Shown here one piece after another: positions 51,749 through 60,331 of a stretch of DNA of 64,000 nucleotides (within the stretch, counting starts at the first letter, position 1; every line of letters starts with the position of its first letter). Both the position numbers and the translations under genes were made by a program. The DNA is from Mycobacterium sp. URHB0044 (GTDB lineage: Bacteria > Actinomycetota > Actinomycetes > Mycobacteriales > Mycobacteriaceae): assembly GCF_000620625.1 (NCBI RefSeq), contig NZ_JIAW01000007.1:286470-350469 (forward strand), written 5' to 3'. The notes under the pieces are model-generated. The model made no database searches and was not told the DNA's origin. It was given only the letters and a program-made list of their open reading frames with translations.

Positions 51749-52357
51749 CTAGGCAGTAATCCGGTCGGCGAGGATCGCGACGCCGTCTCCGGTCAGTTCG
51801 TCGAGCACGGCCGCTCGTCCCACGATGGCCATCGCCACCGCCTCACCGCAGCCGCGGACCTCGGGGCCCGCACCGGTCGTCCAGTCCAGGTCCGTCGCAG
51901 TGAGCTTGAGCCCCTTGGTGATCCGCCGCGGATGGGCGAAACGGTTCGGCTGCCGCAGCGCGTGAAGCAGGCGTGCCGGTTCGATGGTCCGTGGCCTCCC
52001 CAGCGGGCGACGGATGTCCTGATGATGGACGACGAGGTCGGCAAGGATGCCAGCCGACATCGTCCGGCTGATCCAGCCACCGCCGAGCGTGGACTCGAGA
52101 CCGGCGAGCAGATCCGACGTCGGAAGGTACCTCGCCTCGTCGACGTAGTACTGGTTGATGCGATCAGGGTGCCGGTATTTCGCGGCCACCCACAGATACC
52201 GTGGGATCGAAACGTTGTCCCAGAGCAAGTGCGCCACCACATCTCGAACCCGCCAGCCTTCGCAGAGCGACGGCACCAGCCACTCGTCCGCGGAGAGCGT
52301 GCGCAGGAACTCGAGTAGCTCCGTACGTTCGGCGGCAATCATGTCCCGCAGGTCCAC
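51749..52357 (-). CDS. Mycothiol-dependent maleylpyruvate isomerase-fold (MDMPI/DinB) protein
   Basis: 202 residues. The N-terminal four-helix bundle has LCEGWRVRDVVAHLLWD (about 32-48) and the later VVHHQDIRRPLG, matching the mycothiol-binding MDMPI/DinB-like family with its His metal ligands. Members use mycothiol in isomerisation or detoxification. It converges on the TetR gene with a 2-nt gap. Its presence supports a mycothiol-producing actinobacterial host. The specific reaction is unknown. Confidence 0.88.
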   Translation of the reverse strand: MDLRDMIAAERTELLEFLRTLSADEWLVPSLCEGWRVRDVVAHLLWDNVSIPRYLWVAAKYRHPDRINQYYVDEARYLPTSDLLAGLESTLGGGWISRTMSAGILADLVVHHQDIRRPLGRPRTIEPARLLHALRQPNRFAHPRRITKGLKLTATDLDWTTGAGPEVRGCGEAVAMAIVGRAAVLDELTGDGVAILADRITA

Positions 52358-52418
52358 GACACTCCCCCAACACCGAACTGACGTACGGGCGTTCAGGTTA
52401 CCCGCGAGCGCGATCGGG

Positions 52419-53381
52419 TCAGCGGGTGCCGCGCTCGGCGAGGTCGGCGACGGTGTCGATGTTGGTCTCGTCGACGAACGAGGGACCAGTCAACGTGGGC
52501 ACACCACCGCCAATCACGTTGCCGTTGGTCAAGTACAGCCACAGCGAGTCGACTGCCAGGTAGCCCTGCAGGAACGGTTGTTGGTCGATGGCCCAGTCGA
52601 TCATCCCGTTCTTGATGGCGTCGACGACCGCGGAGCTGGTGTCGAACGTGTCGACCCTGGCATAGCTGTTCGCCTCGGCTACCGCCTCGAGCGCGGCCGT
52701 TGCCGGCTGCGCGCCCAGCGTGAGGACCCGGTCGATGGCGAAGTCCTGGTGCAATTTCTGGATCACCGCGGCCATGACGGTCGGCTTGTCCACCCCATTC
52801 ACGTAGAGCTTTTGCGTGTTGCCGCTGAACTTCCTTGCCACGCCTTCGCATCGTGCTTCGAGCCCGACGTGGCCGGGTTCGTGAATGATGCACAGCACGT
52901 TGTGCGCTCCTTCGTCGGTAAAACGTTCACCGACCGCTTCGCCGGCGATCAGCTCGTCTTGCCCGAAGAACGCCAGCACTCCCATGGCCTTCCAGTCCGT
53001 GATCCCGGCGTTCAACGCAACGACGGGAATCTTGGCGGTCTTGGCCGCTTGAATCGCCGGTGCCATGGCAACCGGATCGGCGAGGGTGACGGCGATTGCG
53101 TCGACCTTGTCGTCGACCGCCGTGCGAACGAGGTTGGCCTGCCCCGCTGGGTCGGGGTCGTGCGAGTACCGCAGGTCGACGTCGTCCTTGGCGGCTGCGG
53201 CTTCTGCGCCCCTGCGGACCAGATCCCAGAAGTTGTCGCCGGGCGCCTGATGCGTCACGAATGCGACGGCGACGCGGGGAACGTCCGCAGTGGGACTGGT
53301 CGAGGCGGTGTCGCTGCCACTGCCACACCCCGCCAGGGCCGCGACGAGCACTGCGGTGCAGGTGATCGCTCCGAACTTCAT
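52419..53381 (-). CDS. Periplasmic-binding-protein-type lipoprotein (sugar-binding, LacI-like fold)
   Basis: 320 residues from ATG 53381 (AGGAGG 5 nt upstream). It has a lipoprotein signal peptide with lipobox LAGC19, then a two-lobed Peripla_BP_4 fold (AVAFVTHQAPGDNFWDLVRR, DKVDAIAVTLADP, FFGQDELIAGEAVGE). It would be tethered outside the membrane and bind a small ligand, commonly a sugar or autoinducer. No ABC permease or ATPase genes are adjacent, so it is an orphan that must either pair with a distant transporter or act as a sensor. Confidence 0.9.
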   Translation of the reverse strand: MKFGAITCTAVLVAALAGCGSGSDTASTSPTADVPRVAVAFVTHQAPGDNFWDLVRRGAEAAAAKDDVDLRYSHDPDPAGQANLVRTAVDDKVDAIAVTLADPVAMAPAIQAAKTAKIPVVALNAGITDWKAMGVLAFFGQDELIAGEAVGERFTDEGAHNVLCIIHEPGHVGLEARCEGVARKFSGNTQKLYVNGVDKPTVMAAVIQKLHQDFAIDRVLTLGAQPATAALEAVAEANSYARVDTFDTSSAVVDAIKNGMIDWAIDQQPFLQGYLAVDSLWLYLTNGNVIGGGVPTLTGPSFVDETNIDTVADLAERGTR

Positions 53382-53442
53382 GGCCACCTCCTACCCCGCT
53401 ACCAAGACAATCGTCGCAGGTAAACGCCGTGAAGTGTCGGGA

Positions 53443-53470
53443 TGTCACAAATCGGCCCGCTGCATGCGTC
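53443..53470 (+). promoter_or_regulatory. ECF41-type sigma factor promoter
   Basis: TGTCACA (53443-53449), a 17-nt spacer and CGTC (53467-53470) match the published ECF41 target consensus as I recall it (TGTCACA and CGTC). It precedes the oxidoreductase-ECF41 gene pair by about 40 nt, which implies autoregulation of the sigma factor through its own promoter. Confidence 0.75.
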
Positions 53471-53510
53471 TGGTGTGTGTCCACTTCGAACGAACGCGAA
53501 AGGCAGCACG

Positions 53511-54671
53511 ATGAAGGAGATCTTGATTCTCGGCGGCGGATACTCCGGTATGGCGGCGACCACGAGCCTGGTGGGCCGCCTCAAGGGCCGCGACGACGTT
53601 CACGTCACGCTGGTCAATCCGTCTACTCGGTTCGCCGAGCGGCTGCGACTGCATCAGACCGCGTCCGGTCAGACGCTGCCGGACCTGCAAATTCCCGATC
53701 GGCTCGCCGGCACCGGCGTGGACTTCGTCCAGGGCTGGGTGACGGGAATCGACGCTTCGGCCCAGACCGTGCGCATCGATGACGCCCACACGCTGCGCTA
53801 CGACACCCTGATCTATGCGCTCGGCAGCGTCGCCGATGCCGACGTCGTGCCGGGCGTCGATGAGTTCGCCTACACCCTGAACACCGCGCAGGACGCGACG
53901 CTGCTGGCCGATCACCTGAATCGGATGTCCGACGGCACCGTCGTCGTGGCGGGCGGCGGACTGACCGGCATCGAGTCGGCGGCCGAGATCGCCGAGCAGC
54001 ATCCCGACCTGGACGTGGTCCTGCTCAGCCGCCAGGTCCCCGGCTCGATGATGGGCGAACGGGCGCGGGCCCGGCTGCACGCGGGATTGGATCGCCTTGG
54101 CGTGCAGGTGCGCGCCGGCGTCGACATCGTCAAGGTCATGGGCGACGGGGTGGCCCTCGCCGACGGCCAGGTGGTTGCGGCACAGGCGGTGCTCTGGACG
54201 ACGGGGGTGCGGGTGTCGCCACTGGCGGCCACGGCCGGCTTGCAGGTCGACGATCGCGGCCGCATCGTCACCGACGAGTCACTGCGGTCGGTGTCTCACT
54301 TGAACGTCTACGCGGTGGGTGACGCGGCGGCGATCCGGCAGGGCTACGGCGTGATACACGGCACCTGCCAGAGCGGCATCCCGACCGCGCTGCACGCGGC
54401 GGCGTCCATCGTGCGGGTGCTGAACGGCAAGCAGCCCAAGGCGTTCCGCTTCGGCTACATCCACCAGCCGGTGAGCCTGGGACGCAACGACGCCGTCATC
54501 CAGTTCACCCACGCCGACGACAGTGCCGGACGGCTGTACTTGGCCGGACGGTTGGCCGTCGCGTACAAAGAGACGGTGAGCGCCAGCCCGTGGACGACCT
54601 ACCGTCTGCTCAAGGCCATACCCGCGCTGGGAGCGGCGATGTGGCGGCGCGGCGGCCGGTCGACGCGATGA
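53511..54671 (+). CDS. NAD(P)/FAD-dependent oxidoreductase, NDH-2-like (ECF41-associated)
   Basis: 386 residues with two dinucleotide folds: ILGGGYSGMAATTS at the N terminus and VVAGGGLTGIESAAEI in the middle, then NVYAVGDAAAIRQ. It resembles type II NADH dehydrogenases but lacks an obvious membrane anchor. Oxidoreductases of this type are among the typical neighbours of ECF41 sigma genes. It overlaps the sigma gene start by 4 nt and follows the ECF41 promoter, so it is the likely effector of that regulon. Confidence 0.9.
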   Translation: MKEILILGGGYSGMAATTSLVGRLKGRDDVHVTLVNPSTRFAERLRLHQTASGQTLPDLQIPDRLAGTGVDFVQGWVTGIDASAQTVRIDDAHTLRYDTLIYALGSVADADVVPGVDEFAYTLNTAQDATLLADHLNRMSDGTVVVAGGGLTGIESAAEIAEQHPDLDVVLLSRQVPGSMMGERARARLHAGLDRLGVQVRAGVDIVKVMGDGVALADGQVVAAQAVLWTTGVRVSPLAATAGLQVDDRGRIVTDESLRSVSHLNVYAVGDAAAIRQGYGVIHGTCQSGIPTALHAAASIVRVLNGKQPKAFRFGYIHQPVSLGRNDAVIQFTHADDSAGRLYLAGRLAVAYKETVSASPWTTYRLLKAIPALGAAMWRRGGRSTR

Positions 54672-55561
54672 GCGCCGATCAGCAGACGTTCGCCGACTAC
54701 CGGAAGCTGTTGTTCTCGATCGCCTATCGGATCCTCGGCTCGGCCGCAGACGCCGAAGACGTGGTCCAGGACGCGTGGTTCAAGTGGTCGGCGGACGACC
54801 GCTCACAGGTCGCCGACCCGAAGGCGTACCTCGCCAGGGTCGTGTCGAACCTGTCGATGGATCGGCTGCGATCGACTCGGCGTCAGCGGGAAACCTATGT
54901 GGGCCCGTGGCTTCCGGAGCCGATTCTCACCGAGCCCGATTCCGCCGACCACGTGGAAACCGCCGAGTCGGTATCGATCGCCATGCTCGTCGTTCTGGAG
55001 ACCCTCAGTCCACTCGAGCGGGCCGTGTTCGTGCTCAAGGAGGTGTTCGACTTCAGCTACGCCGAAATCGGTGAAGCCGTCGAGCGTTCCGAGTCCGCGG
55101 TCCGCCAGGCCGGGCATCGCGCCCGTGAACACGTTCGGGCGAGGCGACCGCGATTCGAAGCCGACCGCGCCAAGAAGCAGGAGGCCACCGAGCGATTCTT
55201 CGCCGCCGTCGCCGGCGGTGACATCAACGAGCTCATGGACATGCTCGCACCGGAGGTCACGCTATGGACCGACGGCGGCGGCAAGGTTCGCCAGGCGATG
55301 CGTCCGATCATCGGCGTGGCGAACGTGGCCAAGTGGATCGCCGGCACGATCAAACGCCCCTACGAGGGCGTCGAAATCGGCGACATGACAGCGGAAGTGG
55401 TCGACATCAACGGCGGCCCGGGCATCGTGTTGCGCGGCGCCGGCCGCATCATCGCCACCCTGACCGTCGACCTCGATGCCGACGGGCGGATCAGCACCGT
55501 GCACAACGTGGCGAATCCGGACAAGCTGCACGCCGTCGCCGACGGCGTGAAACGCATGTAG
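54668..55561 (+). CDS. ECF41-family RNA polymerase sigma factor with SnoaL-like C-terminal domain
   Basis: 297 residues. Sigma region 2 (ILGSAADAEDVVQDAWFKW) and region 4 (LSPLERAVFVLKEVFDFSYA) are joined by a linker with WLPEP (81-85). The extra SnoaL/NTF2-like domain carries DGGGK and NPDKL. These three short motifs are the hallmarks of ECF41, in which the C-terminal domain acts as a built-in anti-sigma/activation module. No separate anti-sigma gene is adjacent, as expected. It is translationally coupled to the oxidoreductase. Confidence 0.95.
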   Translation: MSADQQTFADYRKLLFSIAYRILGSAADAEDVVQDAWFKWSADDRSQVADPKAYLARVVSNLSMDRLRSTRRQRETYVGPWLPEPILTEPDSADHVETAESVSIAMLVVLETLSPLERAVFVLKEVFDFSYAEIGEAVERSESAVRQAGHRAREHVRARRPRFEADRAKKQEATERFFAAVAGGDINELMDMLAPEVTLWTDGGGKVRQAMRPIIGVANVAKWIAGTIKRPYEGVEIGDMTAEVVDINGGPGIVLRGAGRIIATLTVDLDADGRISTVHNVANPDKLHAVADGVKRM

Positions 55562-55585
55562 CTCTCGTTTGGTTACAGCCCACGA

Positions 55586-55942
55586 TCACTGGCCGTACGA
55601 GTACCGCAGGTTGGCGTTGATGAGCTCGCCGATGCGCTTGCGCATGTGCCCGATGAGACTCGCGTCGGGAAGCGGCTCGTCGACGTAGAGCGTCCACCGC
55701 AGATCGGTGCCACCGTCCCCCGCGACGAGATCGAACTGCAGGCGCGCATCGGGCCGCTTCACCCACAGCGACGACCAGACCACGCGGTCGGGTCGGACGG
55801 ATTCGATGATGGTTGGCTCGATTTCGTCGTCGAGAAGACGAAGCCAAGGGCGCACGGGTTGACGATGCGGATCGCAGAGGTCGTCGAAGACGGCCCACGG
55901 CGGCGCGGGCTGATTGCGCATGCGCGAGCCGATCTGCTCCAT
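55586..55942 (-). CDS. SRPBCC-fold hypothetical protein
   Basis: 118 residues from ATG 55942, 5 nt after the prolyl-tRNA synthetase stop. The helix-grip-like pattern (PPWAVFDDLCDPHRQPVRPW, VRPDRVVWSSLWV, WTLYVDEPLP) resembles small SRPBCC or polyketide-cyclase-like proteins that bind hydrophobic ligands. No catalytic residues can be assigned. It converges on the sigma gene and probably shares a transcript with proS. Confidence 0.7.
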   Translation of the reverse strand: MEQIGSRMRNQPAPPWAVFDDLCDPHRQPVRPWLRLLDDEIEPTIIESVRPDRVVWSSLWVKRPDARLQFDLVAGDGGTDLRWTLYVDEPLPDASLIGHMRKRIGELINANLRYSYGQ

Positions 55943-55947
55943 GCGCG

Positions 55948-57354
55948 TCAGTACGCCCGCGCGACGTAGGCGAGCGCACCACCGTCGTCCTCGGTCTCGG
56001 GCAGCGATCCGTCGGGCATCTGCAGGCATCGCACGGTGAGGCCGCTCGTCGCGAGGTCTTGCTCTCCAGAAGCGCCGACCAGCTCCCACGGCACGCGGGC
56101 GACGCCCGTCTGCGCCACCTCGCGCGCCTGATCCAGCGTCGTGCAGTCGGTGATCATCGCGTCACGGCGTGCCGTCGCCGCGTCGAGCAAGTCGGACTGG
56201 ATTCGACCGACCAGCCGTTGCACCTCGTCGACGACGTCGTCCAGACGGGTCGTGGACTTCTCGCGAGTGTCCCTGCGGTACAGCAGGGCCGCGTTCTCGG
56301 CGAGGTCGCGTGGGCCGAGCTCCACCCGGATAGGCACGCCCTGCAGATCCCAGTCGGTGGCCCGCCGGCCGAAGCCCTGAGCGAGGTTGTCTTCCAACCG
56401 AACCCGCGCACCACGCACCTTCAGTTCGTCGACCAACGTCGATGCGGCGCGGGTGACCGATCCGTCGGTGTCCTTCACCACCACGACGGCGACCTGGATC
56501 GGTGCGAGCGCGGGCGGGAGTACGAGCCCGAAGTCGTCGCCGTGGCACATGATCAGTCCGCCGAGCATGCGCGTCGACGCGCCCCAGGACGTGGTCCAAC
56601 ACAACTCGGCGGAACCCTCCGCGCTGGAGTAGCTGATGTCGAAGGCGCGGCTGAACCTCTGGCCGAGTTCGTGCGACGTGCCCATCTGCAGCGCCTTGCC
56701 GTCGCGCATGATGCCTTCGCACGTCATGGTGTTCTCGGCGCCGGCGAATCGCTCCCGCGTGGTCTTGCGGCCGACGATCACCGGCATGGCGAGCACGTTT
56801 CGCATGAAGTCCTGGTAGACGTCGTGCAGGATGCCGCGGGCATACTCCCGCGCGTCGGCTTCCGTTGCGTGCGCGGTGTGGCCCTCCTGCCAGAGAAACT
56901 CGGTGGTGCGCAGGAAGATTCGCGGCCGCATTTCCCAGCGGACCACGTTGGACCATTGATTGAGGAGCAGCGGAAGGTCGCGGTAGCTGTCGACCCACTT
57001 CGCCATGTACTCGCCGATGACCGCCTCGCTGGTGGGCCGGATGGCCAGCGACTCGGCTAGTTCCTTGCCGCCGCCATGCGTGACGACGGCGAGTTCGGGG
57101 CTGAAGCCCTCGACGTGCTCGGCCTCCCGCTCGAAGAAGCTCATCGGGATCAGCAGCGGGAAGTAGGCGTTCTGGGCGCCGGCGTGCTTGATCCGCGCGT
57201 CGACCTCCGCCTGCATCCGCTCCCAGACCGCATAGCCATTGGGGCGGATCACCATGGTTCCGCGCGCCGGACCGTTCTCGGCCAGCTTCGCCTTGGTCAG
57301 CACGTCTTGGTACCACCGCGGAAAGTCGTCACCTTGCGGCGTCAGCACCGACAT
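55948..57354 (-). CDS. proS: Prolyl-tRNA synthetase, short form without editing insertion
   Basis: 468 residues. Class II motifs are present: motif 1 around FPLLIPMSFFEREAEHVEGF, motif 2 FLRTTEFLWQEGHTAHA and motif 3 STRMLGGLIMCHGDDFGLVL. The anticodon-binding domain follows and the protein ends in Tyr (ARAY), as archaeal/eukaryote-type enzymes do. The roughly 180-residue INS editing domain found between motifs 2 and 3 of the usual bacterial (and M. tuberculosis) enzyme is missing. It may be the sole ProRS or an extra, horizontally acquired one. Confidence 0.95.
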   Translation of the reverse strand: MSVLTPQGDDFPRWYQDVLTKAKLAENGPARGTMVIRPNGYAVWERMQAEVDARIKHAGAQNAYFPLLIPMSFFEREAEHVEGFSPELAVVTHGGGKELAESLAIRPTSEAVIGEYMAKWVDSYRDLPLLLNQWSNVVRWEMRPRIFLRTTEFLWQEGHTAHATEADAREYARGILHDVYQDFMRNVLAMPVIVGRKTTRERFAGAENTMTCEGIMRDGKALQMGTSHELGQRFSRAFDISYSSAEGSAELCWTTSWGASTRMLGGLIMCHGDDFGLVLPPALAPIQVAVVVVKDTDGSVTRAASTLVDELKVRGARVRLEDNLAQGFGRRATDWDLQGVPIRVELGPRDLAENAALLYRRDTREKSTTRLDDVVDEVQRLVGRIQSDLLDAATARRDAMITDCTTLDQAREVAQTGVARVPWELVGASGEQDLATSGLTVRCLQMPDGSLPETEDDGGALAYVARAY

Positions 57355-57415
57355 CTCGTTGTCCTCCCGTCCAGAAGGAACAATCGTACGGAGGCCTTCT
57401 GTGACCTAGGCGGGT

Positions 57416-58207
57416 TTAAAACGCCGCGCCGGCCCGCCACGATCGGGCAGGCGTCGCGTTGACGACGTCGCCGGTGAACCGTTCGAGGACCACGGCCTGA
57501 GTGGCAGCGAGATGTCGACGCGCGATGCGTTGCGCTTCGTCTGCGCGGCCCGCCGCGATTTCGTCGACCAGCCTGCGGTGTGTCCGGACTGCACCACGCG
57601 CTTCGGCAGCCGACGGGTACTCCCCTCGCTTGGCGAGTGCCGCCGCCCACTGCTGCTCCTGCGCCGACCACAGCGCAACGAGGCTGCGCACCACGTACCT
57701 GACCGTGTCGTTGGGCGTGAAGGCGACGACGAGGTCGTGGAATTCGCGCGCGATGCGGGTGAAGGCGACACCGTCGGACACGGCGTCGGCGGAGGCATCG
57801 ACGTTGGCGGTCAGGGCGGGCACCACGGCCGTCATCCGGTCGGGACGGCGCGCGACCTCGGCGGCGCAGTGCGGTTCGAGTTGCAGCAGGCCTTGCGCGA
57901 GGTCGCCGAGCGTGACGCCCGCGCCCTGCAGCACCAGGCCCAGGTGGTAGGCGGCCGAGGACTGATCCGGCCGGTGCACCTCCGCGCCGCCGACGCTGCC
58001 GCGCCGCACGGTGACCAGGCCTTCCGTCTCCAGGATGCGCAGTGCTTCGCGCACCGACGGATAGCTGACGCCGAACTCGTGGACTAACTGATCCTGTGTC
58101 GGCAACCGATCCATCGCGGGGCCGACCAGGATGCGCTGACGCAGTTCGGCCGCGACGGTTTCGGCGATGCGCTGCTGCGGAGTCCGCCCGCGAGGCACCG
58201 AAGTCAC
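57416..58207 (-). CDS. GntR-family (FadR subfamily, FCD domain) regulator
   Basis: 263 residues. The winged helix (PTQDQLVHEFGVSYPSVREA, then LETEGLVTVRRGSVGG) is followed by a helical FCD ligand-binding domain (AREFHDLVVAFTPNDTVRYV, the latter half with His ligands). It is divergent from the four-gene acyl-CoA dehydrogenase operon across a 46-nt gap that contains dyads and a TNGTNNNACNA match, so it very likely controls that operon. The ligand may be an acyl-CoA or acid. Confidence 0.93.
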   Translation of the reverse strand: MTSVPRGRTPQQRIAETVAAELRQRILVGPAMDRLPTQDQLVHEFGVSYPSVREALRILETEGLVTVRRGSVGGAEVHRPDQSSAAYHLGLVLQGAGVTLGDLAQGLLQLEPHCAAEVARRPDRMTAVVPALTANVDASADAVSDGVAFTRIAREFHDLVVAFTPNDTVRYVVRSLVALWSAQEQQWAAALAKRGEYPSAAEARGAVRTHRRLVDEIAAGRADEAQRIARRHLAATQAVVLERFTGDVVNATPARSWRAGAAF

Positions 58208-58211
58208 CGGG

Positions 58212-58247
58212 CAATACTAGCAATCCTTATAAGTATTGTCATACGAT
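58212..58247. promoter_or_regulatory. Divergent promoter/operator for GntR and the dehydrogenase operon
   Basis: CAATAC (58212-58217) and GTATTG (58233-58238) form an inverted repeat around the palindrome CTTATAAG (58226-58233). TTGTCATACGA (58236-58246) fits the FadR-subfamily consensus TNGTNNNACNA. TACGAT (58242-58247) could be the -10 of a leaderless transcript, since GTG 58254 follows 6 nt later. Confidence 0.55.
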
Positions 58248-58253
58248 CACGGA

Positions 58254-59396
58254 GTGGACTTCGAGATGAGTCGCGAAGCCACGGCGCTACGCCACGAACT
58301 TCGCGACCTGGTGAAAACGCACGTGCCCGACGACTTCCTGGGCGCGTTCACCCATGACCCCGCCGACCTCGAGACCGCACAGGCGTTTTGCCGGCTGCTC
58401 GCCGACCGCGGCCTGCTGTGCATGTCCTGGCCGCCAGAGTTCGGCGGACAGGGATCGTCGATGTGGGAACAGACCGTGGTGCGCGAGGAGATGTGGGCCC
58501 ATCACGAGCCCCGCGGCGCGCAGTACATGAGCGTCAACTGGGTCGGACCGACGCTGATGCGGTACGGCACCGCCGAGCAACAGCGCAAGCACCTGCCGCC
58601 GATCGCGCGGGGCGAGGTGATCTGGTGTCAGGGGTTCAGCGAGCCCGAAGCCGGTTCCGACCTCGCGTCACTGCGGACGACGGCCACGCGCGAAGGCGAG
58701 GGCTGGCGCATCAACGGCCAGAAGATCTGGACGTCGTACGCCACCATGGCGCAGTGGTGCTTCCTGCTGACCCGCACGACGCGCGGTGACAAGAAGCAAC
58801 GGGGCCTGACGATCTTCCTGGTACCGATGTCGGATCCCGCGATCACCGTCCGTCCGATCGGCACCATGCTGGGGCCGCATCACCTCAACGAGGTGTTCTT
58901 CGACGACCTGCGCGTGACGGAGGCCGACGTGCTCGGCACGGTCGACGACGGCTGGTCGATCGTCGGCGACGTGCTGGCGTTCGAGCGGGTCGGCATCGCC
59001 CGCTATGCACGCTGCGAGCGGCTGCTTCAGTTGGCGCCCGCGGCACTCGGCGACCGGTGGGACGAGCTGCCCGCCGAACTGCGCGGCCGCTGGGCCCGAA
59101 TGTTGACGCACTGCCGGCGCGCCCGGCTGCTCGCCTACCGGTTGGTGGCATTGCAGGGCAGCGGCAAGGTCACGCCGACCGACTCGGCGGCCTACCGGAT
59201 CGCAGTCACGAAGCTCGACCAGGACAGCGCAGAGGTGTTGATGGAGATAGTTGCCGCGGCGGATGATGACGCGGCGCAAGTGTTCCGCGCCGAGGTCGAG
59301 GACCACTGGCGCTACTCGCAGGCGTCGACCGTCTCGTCGGGAAGCATCGAGATGCAACGCATCCTGCTGTCGCGGTCGCTGTTGGCGGCGCGATGA
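58254..59396 (+). CDS. Acyl-CoA dehydrogenase, large subunit (pair A)
   Basis: 380 residues from GTG 58254. Visible are CQGFSEPEAGSDLASLRTTA, NGQKIWTSYATMAQW, EVFFDDLRV and the C-terminal SSGSIEMQRILLSRSLLA. It is the first of four dehydrogenase genes joined by 4-nt overlaps. It resembles FadE subunits from steroid and cyclic-acid pathways that oxidise bulky acyl-CoAs. Confidence 0.93.
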   Translation: MDFEMSREATALRHELRDLVKTHVPDDFLGAFTHDPADLETAQAFCRLLADRGLLCMSWPPEFGGQGSSMWEQTVVREEMWAHHEPRGAQYMSVNWVGPTLMRYGTAEQQRKHLPPIARGEVIWCQGFSEPEAGSDLASLRTTATREGEGWRINGQKIWTSYATMAQWCFLLTRTTRGDKKQRGLTIFLVPMSDPAITVRPIGTMLGPHHLNEVFFDDLRVTEADVLGTVDDGWSIVGDVLAFERVGIARYARCERLLQLAPAALGDRWDELPAELRGRWARMLTHCRRARLLAYRLVALQGSGKVTPTDSAAYRIAVTKLDQDSAEVLMEIVAAADDDAAQVFRAEVEDHWRYSQASTVSSGSIEMQRILLSRSLLAAR

Positions 59397-60331
59397 TCAT
59401 CGACCTCAGCGACGAAGCGGCCGAGTTCGGCCGCCAAGCACTTCGGGCCTTCGACGCGGCAGGCGGCGACCTTCTGGTGCAGCGTGCCGAAGCCGACCCG
59501 TCGACCCGCGATGCGTTGGTCGGCCCGGTCCTCGCCGAACTCGGCGCCTGGGACCTCGAGCCCCGCGACGACGCCGACTCGCTGGAAGCCGCGGCAGCGC
59601 TGTGCCGAAGCGCGGGCTACTGGGCACTGCCCTACCCGGTGGCGGAGCGGCTGGCCCGGCCACGCGATCTCGACGTCGACGGCTTGGTCGTGGTCGCCGA
59701 GCGCCGGCCCACCGCGCCCATCTCGGGCCTAGGGGGTCGTTGGGCTGCCGTGACATTGGATGGTCATCGCCATCGGATCACCGGCACGTCGGCGGCTGGC
59801 CCCGCCTTCGTCGCGGGTGTGGAACTGGCGCCGCTGGACGTCGATGGCGCGAAGGACATCGCGCTGGCCCTGGTGCTGCCGTGTTGGACGCTGCTCGGAA
59901 TGCTCGATCGCGCACTGGAACTCACCATCGCACACGTGCGGCTGCGGCAGCAGTTCGGGCAGCCGCTGTCGGCGTTTCAGGGCGTGCAGTTCCAACTGAC
60001 CGACGGCGAGGTGGAACGGGCCGGGCTGGAGATGCTCGCCAAGTACACGCTGTGGAGCGTCGGAGCGGGCCGTCCCGAAGCAGTGGACGACGCGCTGGCG
60101 CTGCGGATGGCCGCGCTCGAGGCCGCCGACGTCGTCTTCCGCGTCACCCACCAGCTGCACGGCGCCGTCGGGTTCTGCGACGAGACCACGCTGTCCTGGC
60201 TGTCGCGCTACAGCCAACCCTTGCGACGGCTGCCGCTCGGCTTGTCGGCCACCCGCGACCTGCTCACCTCCCGGATCGACCGACGCGGCCTGGTCGGGCT
60301 GTACAGCCCCGACCCGGAAGTCGCGCAATGA
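59393..60331 (+). CDS. Acyl-CoA dehydrogenase, short subunit (pair A)
   Basis: 312 residues, ATGA overlap with the previous gene. The N-terminal and middle domains are degenerate, while the C-terminal helical domain keeps LRQQFGQPLSAFQGVQFQLT and HQLHGAVGFCDE. This long-plus-short arrangement is typical of alpha2beta2 acyl-CoA dehydrogenases, in which each subunit gives part of the active site. It should form a complex with the large subunit at 58254. Confidence 0.87.
   Translation: MIIDLSDEAAEFGRQALRAFDAAGGDLLVQRAEADPSTRDALVGPVLAELGAWDLEPRDDADSLEAAAALCRSAGYWALPYPVAERLARPRDLDVDGLVVVAERRPTAPISGLGGRWAAVTLDGHRHRITGTSAAGPAFVAGVELAPLDVDGAKDIALALVLPCWTLLGMLDRALELTIAHVRLRQQFGQPLSAFQGVQFQLTDGEVERAGLEMLAKYTLWSVGAGRPEAVDDALALRMAALEAADVVFRVTHQLHGAVGFCDETTLSWLSRYSQPLRRLPLGLSATRDLLTSRIDRRGLVGLYSPDPEVAQ

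Noticed and set aside
59251..60327. Possible N-terminal extension of the pair B large dehydrogenase
   Set aside because: It is the shadow frame of the pair A genes, low-complexity and Arg-rich; ATG 60328 fits the family and the ATGA coupling.
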